From positions 62,001 through 126,000 of the forward strand of contig CACXAQ010000004.1 in NCBI GenBank assembly GCA_902765595.1: 64,000 nt of DNA. The letters run 5' to 3'. This document shows positions 45,645 through 53,241 of the stretch, one piece after another. The notes beneath the pieces are model-generated. The model ran no database searches, was not told where the DNA came from, and saw only the letters and a program-made list of their open reading frames with translations. This DNA is from Oscillospiraceae bacterium. GTDB lineage: Bacteria; Bacillota; Clostridia; Oscillospirales; Oscillospiraceae. Every line of letters begins with the position of its first letter. The first letter of the stretch is position 1. The position numbers and the translations under genes were made by a program.

Positions 45645-46302
45645 GGTTCTCGGGATTTCACCGGACGCAAGCGACGAGGAGATCAAAAAAGCATACCGGG
45701 ACCTGACAAAAAAATACCACCCGGATCTGAACCCCGGGGATCCGCAAGCGGCCCAGAAAATGAACGACGTGAATGCCGCGTATGACGCGATCAAAAACGG
45801 CACGGCCCAGCAGCAGAGCTATGGCGCCGGAGCCGAGACCCAGCAGGCCTACGGGCCGTACGGCTGGTATGATTTCAGCGGTTTCGGCGGATGGAATCCG
45901 TATACCTGGAATCAACAGCATGAACAGCAGACAGAACGCAGCGAGTATACGGCTGCTCGTAATTATATTCGAAACCAAATGTATAAAGAGGCCCTGACAG
46001 CTCTTGCAGGCGTTCCTGGGATCGAAAGGGATGGACGCTGGTATTATCTCAGCGGCGTCGCGAAAATGTATCAAGGCAATAAGATCGCGGCCCTGGAGGA
46101 CGCCAGACGTGCGGTGGAACTGGACCCGGACTGTACCGAATATCAAAACCTGCTGCAGCAGCTGCAGAGCGGGGGAGATTATTATGAGCGATACACCAAT
46201 GAGTACCGCAGCGGGATCAACGTGGATCGCTTGTGCATGACGCTCTGCGCTTCCCAGCTTTGTCTTGGCCCTCTCTGCGGGTGGAACGTTTTCTGCTGCT
46301 GA
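45625..46302 (+). CDS. J-domain protein with TPR-like region and Cys-rich tail
   Basis: DnaK co-chaperone-type protein of 225 aa. The J domain (about residues 3-65) has [20 protein letters not shown] and the HPD motif in [13 protein letters not shown] Gln/Tyr/Gly-rich linker and a TPR-like region ([35 protein letters not shown]) follow. The C-terminus is an unusual Cys-rich hydrophobic tail ([16 protein letters not shown], then CC at the end), perhaps a metal site or membrane anchor. ATG at 45625 with GAAGGA upstream. Confidence 0.82.
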   Translation: MVQDPYKVLGISPDASDEEIKKAYRDLTKKYHPDLNPGDPQAAQKMNDVNAAYDAIKNGTAQQQSYGAGAETQQAYGPYGWYDFSGFGGWNPYTWNQQHEQQTERSEYTAARNYIRNQMYKEALTALAGVPGIERDGRWYYLSGVAKMYQGNKIAALEDARRAVELDPDCTEYQNLLQQLQSGGDYYERYTNEYRSGINVDRLCMTLCASQLCLGPLCGWNVFCC

Positions 46303-46341
46303 CAGAGATTTCGTATCAAAAGAATACAGTGCATGTATGTG

Positions 46342-46373
46342 AAAAACGGGAACTGCTTCAGTTCCCGTTTTTC
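46342..46373. terminator. bidirectional terminator, J-domain gene / ADA-like gene
   Basis: AAAACGGGAACTG and CAGTTCCCGTTTT pair around CTT between convergent genes, with T-runs on both strands. Confidence 0.85.
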
Positions 46374-46389
46374 AGATTTGCAGAGTCGA

Positions 46390-48849
46390 TTAATCCGCTC
46401 GCAGACTGTGATGATCCAGAATGTGCTGAGCGGGGTGATCTTCCGGCGAGAACAAGGTCACATAGCCGTGAAGTGACGCGGCCTTTGCCTTCAGCGCTCG
46501 AGAACCGCTGTCAATATAAATGTCGCATTTCTCCCGCCCGTTTTTCGCCTCCTGAACCAGATTTGCCGCGGCGGAGTTGCCGTCAAGCGCCAAAAGCACG
46601 GACGGACGGCGCTTGAAGATCTCGTAGGCAAAGCTCTTGTACAGGCCAAGACCGGACGGCTCGATTGAAATGCGTACAGAAACGCCGCTTCGCAGAAGCC
46701 TGTCCCGTTCGGAACGCGTGACCATGGTAGGCACGATCGCAAAGATTTGAAATTTGCCGGCATTTTTGCTGATCAGGTATTTTTCATATGCGCAGCAGCG
46801 ATGCCCGACGACAAAAAAGCATTTTTTCGGGTCTGCCTCTGCCAGCAGCTTGTCCAGTATGGCTAACCTGTCCAGCCGAAGCTTTGTATGGTGCTGGTCG
46901 TTGTTGAAGCTGCCGCCGGCGAGAATGATCGGAAGCTTGTCGGGTGGCAGATCGGAGATCCGATCCTTCAATTCCCCGTATGCGTCCAGCTTTCCGTCGC
47001 TGAGCCATAGTACGGAGGAGGCCTTTTCGGTTTCCCGGATCCTGCGAGCCAGGAACGAGTCAACCGCTTCTCCTTGGAGCATTTGCTCAAAAGAGTGCGT
47101 TTTTTCCGTAAAGGATTCACGGCTCAAGCGTGCGATCCTCTGATCAGCCTCGCGCATCTGGCAGAGGTCCTCAAAGCTCAGCCCCAGCATTTTTTCAAGG
47201 GAGAGTTCTTCGTCCATGGAGTCAGTTCCGTAGAGGGCAGAGCCGTCCGTACCCTGGACACAAAGCGCACCGGCGCGCAGATAGGTTTTCAGCGGGTGCG
47301 TACTCAGGTCGCTGAGGTTGTTCAGGCGGACATTGGACGTAATTTGGAATTCCAGAACGACCCGGTTTTCCACCAGATCTTGCAGCAGCTTTCTGCCCTT
47401 TACCGAGCGCAGATCTGCGGCATAGAGCCCATGGCCGATCCGCAGACGGGGCATAGCCTGCCCGGGAGCAAGAGACTCACGCACGCATCGGATGCTGTTT
47501 GCCACATTGTCCCGCAAACTGTCGTTTTCCCCGGCATGGATCCGAATCACAAAGCCCGGAGTGTCGCCGGCTATGCTCACCAGTTCCCGGATAACGGGCC
47601 GCAGCTCCAGTATATCGTTGATCTCTTCGCCGAGAATATCGCTTCCGGCCACATAGGGATCTGCCGCGACCGCACGAAGGACCTGCAGGTTTTCCGCCAG
47701 ATAATCATTGGGTGTGACATGGTCCTTGATAATGGTCAGAGGAACGCGCCGGATGCCGGCGAGGAAACGGATCAGTACGCCTGTTTCCGACACCACGGCC
47801 GGCATGACCTGATGGATCTGACGCAGCATCTCCACGGATTCCCGGGGCTTTACCAGGGAGGTGTCGGAGATCTCCACATATTCGATGCCGCAGCGGGCAT
47901 AGGAGCGGGCAATCCAGAGCAGCTTGTCCTGGAAGAGGGTGTTGTTTTGATAGGCGGGATTCTTTCGATCCTCCATCATGCGCAGGCAATGGCGCAGGAC
48001 GTCCGGCTCGGGGATCTGTGACAGAGCATCCAGGGCGATTTGTTCATCCGCACGCTGGCCCTTGGTAAAAACATAGCGGTATAGGTATACTTTTTCAAGA
48101 TTGGCAAAAACGGCCTGACCGTCCTTGGGAATGGTGAGGGAATTGCGGATGCGGACGATGTTTTCAGCCGCATCCGGAATGTTGTTCAGTATCAAGTCCG
48201 CAAAATTGATAAAAGTATTGTCATCGATCCTTCGCTCCAGATACTTTCCGGTGAGCGCAGAGCCTGACATCTTTTCAGCAGCAGATTCCCGCTGCTTTTT
48301 CAGACGCGACCATTGACTATCCGTGCAGCGTAGTCCCAGCTTCTTGATATAATACAGCGGGTAGCGGATCTGATGACAGATCCCCAGCGCGATCAAAAGG
48401 TCTGGGGAGAGATTGGCATTCATGTGCGTATGCAGATCGGTACGGAATTTGCACTCGCTGCGGATATAGGTTTTGACGATGGTACGCACTTCGTCCAACT
48501 GATAGTCCTTGGTTTGGCTCATGAGAGTCTTGGATATGGCGGGGATGGAGGCTTTTAGCTCAATAGTCCCGTCGGGCCAAATGTTGGCCACCTTGGTGTT
48601 GCCGAGGCGGAAAATATAAAGCTCCCGGTTCTGCCCGTCTACATAGCGGGGGACCGTGCCGCGGATAACTTTGAGACCTTTCTCGTCAAAGCTGATGGGA
48701 AGACGGCAGAGCTTTGCCAGGTTCGTGATCAGGTTTCCGCTGTGGTGATTGGGCGTACGCAGAACATAGCGCAGCTCTGCGCCATCGCGATCCAGCTCCA
48801 CTACGATGTCCTTTTCCTTGTCCAGATAGAATTGTCCGAAATAGCTCAT
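46390..48849 (-). CDS. adenosine-deaminase-like amidohydrolase fused to a SLOG-like domain
   Basis: A large 819 aa protein of three parts. Residues 1-135 are an unassigned beta-rich N-terminal domain. Residues about 136-620 are a metal-dependent ADA-type TIM barrel: His140/His142 in DLHTHMN, His438/Glu441 in RIHAGEN, His473 in RIGHG and Asp535 in QGTDGS. The second Asp of the ADA 'DD' pair is Gly536. Residues about 635-815 look like a Rossmannoid SLOG domain (LPIILAGGSFNN, FFVVGHR, FAIVPTM, LLALDGNSAAANLVQEA). Size and ADA barrel recall RdrB of RADAR, but no RdrA ATPase is nearby. It is monocistronic with its own promoter, in an accessory region. A role in nucleotide-based defence or signalling is inference. 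Confidence 0.75.
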   Translation of the reverse strand: MSYFGQFYLDKEKDIVVELDRDGAELRYVLRTPNHHSGNLITNLAKLCRLPISFDEKGLKVIRGTVPRYVDGQNRELYIFRLGNTKVANIWPDGTIELKASIPAISKTLMSQTKDYQLDEVRTIVKTYIRSECKFRTDLHTHMNANLSPDLLIALGICHQIRYPLYYIKKLGLRCTDSQWSRLKKQRESAAEKMSGSALTGKYLERRIDDNTFINFADLILNNIPDAAENIVRIRNSLTIPKDGQAVFANLEKVYLYRYVFTKGQRADEQIALDALSQIPEPDVLRHCLRMMEDRKNPAYQNNTLFQDKLLWIARSYARCGIEYVEISDTSLVKPRESVEMLRQIHQVMPAVVSETGVLIRFLAGIRRVPLTIIKDHVTPNDYLAENLQVLRAVAADPYVAGSDILGEEINDILELRPVIRELVSIAGDTPGFVIRIHAGENDSLRDNVANSIRCVRESLAPGQAMPRLRIGHGLYAADLRSVKGRKLLQDLVENRVVLEFQITSNVRLNNLSDLSTHPLKTYLRAGALCVQGTDGSALYGTDSMDEELSLEKMLGLSFEDLCQMREADQRIARLSRESFTEKTHSFEQMLQGEAVDSFLARRIRETEKASSVLWLSDGKLDAYGELKDRISDLPPDKLPIILAGGSFNNDQHHTKLRLDRLAILDKLLAEADPKKCFFVVGHRCCAYEKYLISKNAGKFQIFAIVPTMVTRSERDRLLRSGVSVRISIEPSGLGLYKSFAYEIFKRRPSVLLALDGNSAAANLVQEAKNGREKCDIYIDSGSRALKAKAASLHGYVTLFSPEDHPAQHILDHHSLRAD

Positions 48850-48948
48850 TCTTTCTCCTGCAGCAATAACGCCTGTTTTACATACTCACAATAGCCAATC
48901 TTTTCCTGCGCGTGTTTCAGAGAGGAAAACTACAGTATTATTTCACTC

Positions 48949-48978
48949 ATTGTATCAGATACCCCAGCTTTTTTGCAA
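48949..48978 (-). promoter_or_regulatory. probable promoter of the ADA-SLOG gene
   Basis: Minus-strand TTGCAA (48978-48973), 18 bp spacer, TACAAT (48954-48949). Leader about 95 nt; GCAGGAG precedes the ATG. Confidence 0.6.
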
Positions 48979-49261
48979 GGAGAAAACTTGATCGGGCTTC
49001 CGCGCCTGCGTTTTCAGGCTGTGCTCAGACACGGATTAATATGTAATGGCAGAAATATATCAGTAATTGCTAAGAAATACAAGGAATTTAGTCTTGCAAT
49101 TATGGCTTTATCCAAGTATCATAATCATAATAATTAATAGCCAATTGCAGATACATTTTGACCACTTCTGTTTTTGAGGCCGCCGTTTGCAGATCATCTG
49201 ACGTCTTGCAAGCTGCTGCCGGCGCTTCGCAAACTCCGCAAAAACTGACAATATAAGCAAA
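48979..49261. other. AT-rich gap without a supported gene
   Basis: Between the ADA-SLOG promoter and the hairpin at 49262. Two minus-strand frames stay open for about 50 codons near 49260-49100 (one ends in YYDYDTWIKP, another in an LLIIMIMILG-like tail), but neither has a clear start and ribosome binding site. A decayed small gene is possible. Confidence 0.3.
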
Positions 49262-49296
49262 GGCTCCCCGCCGTCGATGATGACAGCGTGGGAGCC
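49262..49296 (-). repeat. 35 nt hairpin element, copy R1
   Basis: Outer arms GGCTCCC/GGGAGCC, inner CGC/GCG and GTC/GAC, loop GATGAT (plus-strand reading). It lies 17 bp after the stop of the TfoX gene. Same length and layout as R2 and R3. Confidence 0.8.
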
Positions 49297-49313
49297 TTCC
49301 TATTTCTTCTTGT

Positions 49314-49628
49314 CTATTTCTTCTTCTTCGCTGCAGGAAGCTCCTCGTACATCGCCTCCAGCAGTCCTCGCAGGAAATCCTTGTTGTCCACGTTATCCAC
49401 GAGCAACATTTCTTTTGCTCCTTCATACGGCAATTCTGCACCCGCGTTCGGCATCATGGCCACAGCGGACTTCGTGGGCTTCACAAGAAATCGATCATCG
49501 TATATGCCGCCGACTACCTTGCCACGATAATAAATGATGTATTCTCCCATCATCGCACGATAGGTCACATCCTCCATTTCGGACAACTGCTCCAACATAA
49601 AGTCCAAGTATTCTTTGCTTGAGGCCAT
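49314..49628 (-). CDS. TfoX/Sxy N-terminal domain protein
   Basis: Small protein of 104 aa matching the TfoX N-terminal domain: VTYRAMMGEYIIYYRGKVVGGIYDDRFLVKPT and AELPYEGAKEMLLVD-like residues. It lacks the C-terminal TfoX domain, and such short proteins are common and mostly uncharacterised; a competence role should not be assumed. Start at 49628 follows CGGAGGAAACG. The tail is Lys-rich. Confidence 0.87.
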   Translation of the reverse strand: MASSKEYLDFMLEQLSEMEDVTYRAMMGEYIIYYRGKVVGGIYDDRFLVKPTKSAVAMMPNAGAELPYEGAKEMLLVDNVDNKDFLRGLLEAMYEELPAAKKKK

Positions 49629-49639
49629 TTAGCGTTTCC

Positions 49640-50027
49640 TCCGTTATCTAAACCACAACTGCAACCTGTCGTTATCCAAATCACGAACTCAACCAAACCG
49701 CAAAAACATCTAAACCGGCCACTCAAGCTTATGACATCTAAATGGCCTATTCAACCCTCCGACATGTCCTACTCACCTATCCGACCAGAGCGATTGATCT
49801 GTTCTGATAGAGCGATTTTCGCGGTCGGTTTTGCGCTGCGGCGCTGATTGCCTGATGCCCGGAAAGCCCGGAAATACGACACCTTTTCTGCGGTCAATCC
49901 TTAATCCGTGTCATCAATACTACCGTCTCCACGTGCCTCGGAACTCTCGTATCCGTGCCCGATATGCGCTGACCGTTCGAGGAAACAAGTCAGACAACAG
50001 TGGGCGTTCAAGGAAACATGTCTGCGA
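49640..50027. repeat. degenerate ~30 bp repeats upstream of the TfoX gene
   Basis: The 460 bp gap shows loosely repeated units: GTTATCTAAACCACAACTG, GTTATCCAAATCACGAACT, ACATCTAAACCGGCCACTC and ACATCTAAATGGCCTATTC, spaced about 28-31 bp. A second pair, CGTTCGAGGAAACAAGTC (49974) and CGTTCAAGGAAACATGTC (50005), has a 31 bp period. I see no gene. Confidence 0.5.
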
Positions 50028-50029
50028 AC

Positions 50030-50064
50030 CGCTCCCCGCCGCCGGTGATGGCAGCGCGGGTGCC
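50030..50064 (-). repeat. 35 nt hairpin element, copy R2
   Basis: Plus-strand layout CGCTCCC...GGGTGCC with inner CGC/GCG and GCC/GGC and loop GGTGAT. It lies 24 bp after the stop of the 198-residue protein gene. The inner GCC/GGC covaries with GTC/GAC in R1. Confidence 0.8.
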
Positions 50065-50088
50065 GAGTAGCATCCTTACAATCCTCTT

Positions 50089-50685
50089 TTATTGTCTTAT
50101 CCTGTCAAGATACTCATCATCAGAAATACCGGTCGGAAATTCGCAGTTGTATTCCTTCAGCAGAAGATTTTTCTCATCATATTTATCCTTAAGCACTGCT
50201 TTTAGATAGTCTGTAAAAAAGTTTTTGAACCATTGTACGCTTTCATTTATATCAAAGAATCCATGTTCGCCCAATTGAATACCGAGACTGTTGTCGGGAG
50301 CGGGACTCCATTTCTCTTGATAGAGCATAAAAACCTGCGTGTGCGTTTGATGGAGTTCTTCTGATCTGTACTCCATAAACCATGAGTGGTATGGAATGCT
50401 GTTCCTGATACAATACTGTTTTGTGAGCTCGGCTATTTCCCAGCACCAAGCACAGTTATTTTCAACAACTTCTTCGACAGAAGAAAAAGTGTAATCACGG
50501 ACTGTAAAGTTATCTTCATCCTGAAAATGAAGGTTTCCTTGTAGATCCTTATACCCATAGCGAATTGAAGCTACATAATCAAAAAACACGTCTGGACTTA
50601 ACTTCATTACGTCTTCATATTTTTTCACAGCATCAATCCCTCCATTTTTCAAACCTATTATTATAACTGTAATCTTGTCATCCAA
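50089..50685 (-). CDS. hypothetical protein, possible transglutaminase-like Cys-His-Asp fold
   Basis: 198 aa, not assigned to a family. The order NCAWCWEIAELTKQYC, then HTQVFMLYQEKW, then SPAPDNSLG resembles the Cys, His and Asp of transglutaminase/papain-like folds, in which a Cys at the start of a helix is followed by a His strand and an Asp. The resemblance is by eye only. The ATG at 50685 has GGGGAG 7 bp upstream, and this Shine-Dalgarno lies in the 3' arm of hairpin R3. Codon use is more AT-rich than in the core genes. Confidence 0.55.
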   Translation of the reverse strand: MDDKITVIIIGLKNGGIDAVKKYEDVMKLSPDVFFDYVASIRYGYKDLQGNLHFQDEDNFTVRDYTFSSVEEVVENNCAWCWEIAELTKQYCIRNSIPYHSWFMEYRSEELHQTHTQVFMLYQEKWSPAPDNSLGIQLGEHGFFDINESVQWFKNFFTDYLKAVLKDKYDEKNLLLKEYNCEFPTGISDDEYLDRIRQ

Positions 50686-50686
50686 C

Positions 50687-50721
50687 CGCTCCCCGCCGCC
50701 TTTGATGGCCGTGCGGGTGCC
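50687..50721 (-). repeat. 35 nt hairpin element, copy R3
   Basis: Plus-strand CGCTCCC...GGGTGCC, inner GCC/GGC, loop TTTGAT; four differences from R2 in 35 positions. It lies 12 bp after the stop of the YoaP-like gene and directly before the start of the 198-residue protein gene, covering its ribosome binding site. Confidence 0.8.
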
Positions 50722-50733
50722 GTGATGTATCTG

Positions 50734-51480
50734 TTATTTTGATACCAGTTTCAAAAACTTAGTGTCATTCATCTGCTCATTGGAAATATATTCTCCATCA
50801 CAGAACAAAGCATATGTCGTAATCGGTGTCGGAGCATTTTGTGCCTGTTCCTTGCTCTCAATATGTTTTGCCTTAAACGGTATGCCGTTTTCTTTTGCTG
50901 TTTGCTCTACAATCGGAACATACTTTGCATTGAACGGACACTGGCTGGTATAGTACAGAACATAGCCTGCTTCATCAACATGAGGGTGTTTAGCGCAGTC
51001 CTTGAACTTAGGCTGGCGAGCGTCAGCAGAGAAAGGCAAGTACCACAATTGAATACCATTATCAGCCTCGTCACATACGGTAAAGCCCTTGTGTTTCAGA
51101 AACTTAGGATCGGCAAGGAATGGCTTTTTCTTAGCTGATGAAAGAATGCAAAGGCCCAGTTTTCCTTTGCTCTTGCTGTCCTCAATACAAGCACTCAGCA
51201 GATCATTGGAGTATCTGTGCCCCTTGAACGAGCCGGAGACCCACAGACAGTCGATATAAATATACCCATCTGCATCAATCGGATTCCATGCTTTTTCAGC
51301 AGGGATATACTCAATAAAACACTTACCCCGTTCCACGCTTTTCAGAAACACCAGTCCCTCATCGAACCGATCCAAAAGCCATGCCTTTTTGGAAGAAACT
51401 TGTATGTCCTTGTTATTTGAGATGGCACAGCAGATATGCTCCTTTTCCAGATTTTCTTTTGTTACTCTGATGTATTCCAT
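50734..51480 (-). CDS. YoaP-like GNAT acetyltransferase
   Basis: 248 aa. The N-terminal half is a GNAT domain (DGYIYIDCLWVSGSFKGHRYSNDLLSACIEDSKSKGK-type acetyl-CoA motif and FLKHKGFTVCDEADNG). The C-terminal half is thioredoxin-like with YYTSQCPFNAKYVPIV and GIPFKAKHIES. This pairing matches B. subtilis YoaP, function unknown. The gene is AT-rich compared with its chromosome neighbours, which suggests transfer. ATG at 51480 follows GGAGGTATTAAACT. Confidence 0.82.
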   Translation of the reverse strand: MEYIRVTKENLEKEHICCAISNNKDIQVSSKKAWLLDRFDEGLVFLKSVERGKCFIEYIPAEKAWNPIDADGYIYIDCLWVSGSFKGHRYSNDLLSACIEDSKSKGKLGLCILSSAKKKPFLADPKFLKHKGFTVCDEADNGIQLWYLPFSADARQPKFKDCAKHPHVDEAGYVLYYTSQCPFNAKYVPIVEQTAKENGIPFKAKHIESKEQAQNAPTPITTYALFCDGEYISNEQMNDTKFLKLVSK

Positions 51481-51534
51481 AGTTTAATACCTCCATTTTT
51501 CTTCGGACATCGAAACTACCGTTACAGTCCCATT

Positions 51535-51640
51535 TGACAACAGACCGAGAGTCTCAACCTCTCGAAAAGGACCAAATGACAACAATCCGATAGTCTCAAT
51601 CTCACATTTTTGCCGTTGATAGCGAAAGTAGAGTTACAGC
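51535..51640. repeat. 42 bp direct repeats upstream of the YoaP-like gene
   Basis: TGACAACAGACCGAGAGTCT (51535) and TGACAACAATCCGATAGTCT (51577) repeat with a 42 bp period. GAAACTACCGTTACAG (about 51512) and GAAAGTAGAGTTACAG (about 51624) flank them. They lie in the 271 bp gap before the gene and could be regulator sites or repeat relics. Confidence 0.55.
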
Positions 51641-51751
51641 AGCGGATTTCCCCAATTTTACTCTCTCGCTCTGTGGAAACATATCTATGCCCCCACTAAA
51701 GACATAAACCCGCAAAAGCCCTTATTTCAAGCCATTTTCCCGCTGTCCGTC

Positions 51752-53119
51752 TCATTTTCTGGACAGCAGAACGACAGTCTCCACATGGCAGGTCCTGGGG
51801 AACATATCCACGGCGGTAACTTCTTGCAGGTTATAGCCAAGTTCCTCGAAGCGCAGAATATCCCGGGCCAGCGTGGCAGGGTTACAGGAGACGTAGACCA
51901 CACGATCCGGAGCCATGGAGGCCACTGCCTTGACCGCATCCTCATTCATGCCCTTGCGGGGCGGGTCGACTACAACGATCTTTGGCCGCAGGCCGCGCGC
52001 CGCCAGCGTTTTTGCCGCCTCACCCGCATCTGAGCAGAGGAACTCCACGTTGTGTATACCGTTTCGTTTTGCGTTCTCGCCTGAGTTTTTCACCGCCTCC
52101 GGCACGATTTCCGCGCCGATGACCGTTCCTGCGTCTCTCGCCATACGAAGACTGATGGTCCCGGCTCCGCAGTAAAGATCGAAGACAAGATCTTCCGGCC
52201 CCGCTGCGGCATATTCGGCGGCCTTTTCATACAGACGCTCCGCCTGGGGCGGATTGATTTGAAAAAAGGCCTGGGGTGCGATCTCAAACGCCAATCCGCA
52301 GAGATAGTCATGGAGCACGGCTTCTCCCCATAAGGTGTAAAAATCCCCGCTCAAGACTGTGTTTCCCCGGGTCTTGTTGATGTTCAGAACGATCCCGGTC
52401 AGCTCCGGGCAGCGGGCGCGCAGATGTGCGATCAAGGCTTCTGTTTTTGCTCCAAAACCCTTGGCAGAGGTTATGCAGAGCAAGGCATCCGCTGTCTTCG
52501 CGGCCTGCCGGCAAAACACGTGCCGCACGGTACCGCGCCCGCTTTCCTCGTCATAGGCAGAAAGACCTTCGCTGCGTAGAAACTCCGTTACCGCATCGGC
52601 ACAGCGACAGCTCAGCTCCGTTTGCAGGAGACAGTTCAACACCGGAATCAGTTCGTGGCTTCTCTCCCGATAAAAACCGAAGGCGGGCATACCATTATGA
52701 TTTGCGACAGCAAAAATGGCCTTGTTGCGATAACTTTGGGTCTGCTCGCTTCCCAGGATCTCCTTTGCCCGTACACGCTGCTTCCCGATGTGAAAGAGCG
52801 CGGCGTTGACCCGGTCCAGCTTGAAGCGAAGCTCCTCTTCGTAGCTCATGTGACGGGTATCACAGCCCCCGCATTTGCCGTAATAAGGGCAATCCGGCTC
52901 CACGCGGCCGGGCGAAGTGAGTAAAAGTCGTTCGCCTTTGGCATAGACGGCGCTGCCGGTGACCTTGAGGAGCTTGATGACCCACTGTTCTCCCGGCAGA
53001 GCATGCGGAACGAAGACTGCCCGCCCATTCAGATGGCAAACGCCAAGCCCTTCTGAGCTCCAGCCGTCGATCGTAACCGTATATACGTTGTTTTTCCTTA
53101 ATTCTTCCATGTCATTCAT
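51752..53119 (-). CDS. rlmCD: 23S rRNA (uracil-C5-)-methyltransferase, RlmCD type
   Basis: SAM-dependent RNA m5U methyltransferase of 455 aa. A TRAM domain (MEELRKNNVYTVTIDGWSSE) is followed by the 4Fe-4S cysteines CPYYGKCGGCDTRHM. Then come the SAM fold (DLVFDLYCGAGTISLRMA), VVDPPRKGMNEDAV and the catalytic VYVSCNPATLARD. Firmicutes homologs usually methylate both U747 and U1939. The start at 53119 (MNDMEEL) is chosen by conservation; the ribosome binding site is weak, and 53110 is possible. Confidence 0.9.
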   Translation of the reverse strand: MNDMEELRKNNVYTVTIDGWSSEGLGVCHLNGRAVFVPHALPGEQWVIKLLKVTGSAVYAKGERLLLTSPGRVEPDCPYYGKCGGCDTRHMSYEEELRFKLDRVNAALFHIGKQRVRAKEILGSEQTQSYRNKAIFAVANHNGMPAFGFYRERSHELIPVLNCLLQTELSCRCADAVTEFLRSEGLSAYDEESGRGTVRHVFCRQAAKTADALLCITSAKGFGAKTEALIAHLRARCPELTGIVLNINKTRGNTVLSGDFYTLWGEAVLHDYLCGLAFEIAPQAFFQINPPQAERLYEKAAEYAAAGPEDLVFDLYCGAGTISLRMARDAGTVIGAEIVPEAVKNSGENAKRNGIHNVEFLCSDAGEAAKTLAARGLRPKIVVVDPPRKGMNEDAVKAVASMAPDRVVYVSCNPATLARDILRFEELGYNLQEVTAVDMFPRTCHVETVVLLSRK

Positions 53120-53241
53120 CTTAACACAGAGAAGGTCCTCTTGCAATCGAAAGCCAGTGAAACATTTTTGGAAAACTTTCTATTTCATATTCTTTTCCCG
53201 TATTCAAATACTATATCCGTAATTCTCTGAGGAGGCGCAAC

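Noticed and set aside
46390..48849. Complete RADAR defence system
   Set aside because: Only the deaminase-like protein is present; no RdrA-type ATPase or accessory RdrC/RdrD gene lies within 10 kb on either side.
49100..49441. Cys/Arg-rich minus-strand open frame overlapping the TfoX gene
   Set aside because: It lies mostly antiphase to TfoX and through hairpin R1, with an unnatural Arg/Cys composition; only its last ~50 codons could be a decayed gene.
49250..50725. Classical integron attC sites
   Set aside because: Only one copy is followed by a GTTRRRY-like core, the sites are short (35 nt), and no integron integrase is in the window; kept as a cassette-like hypothesis only.
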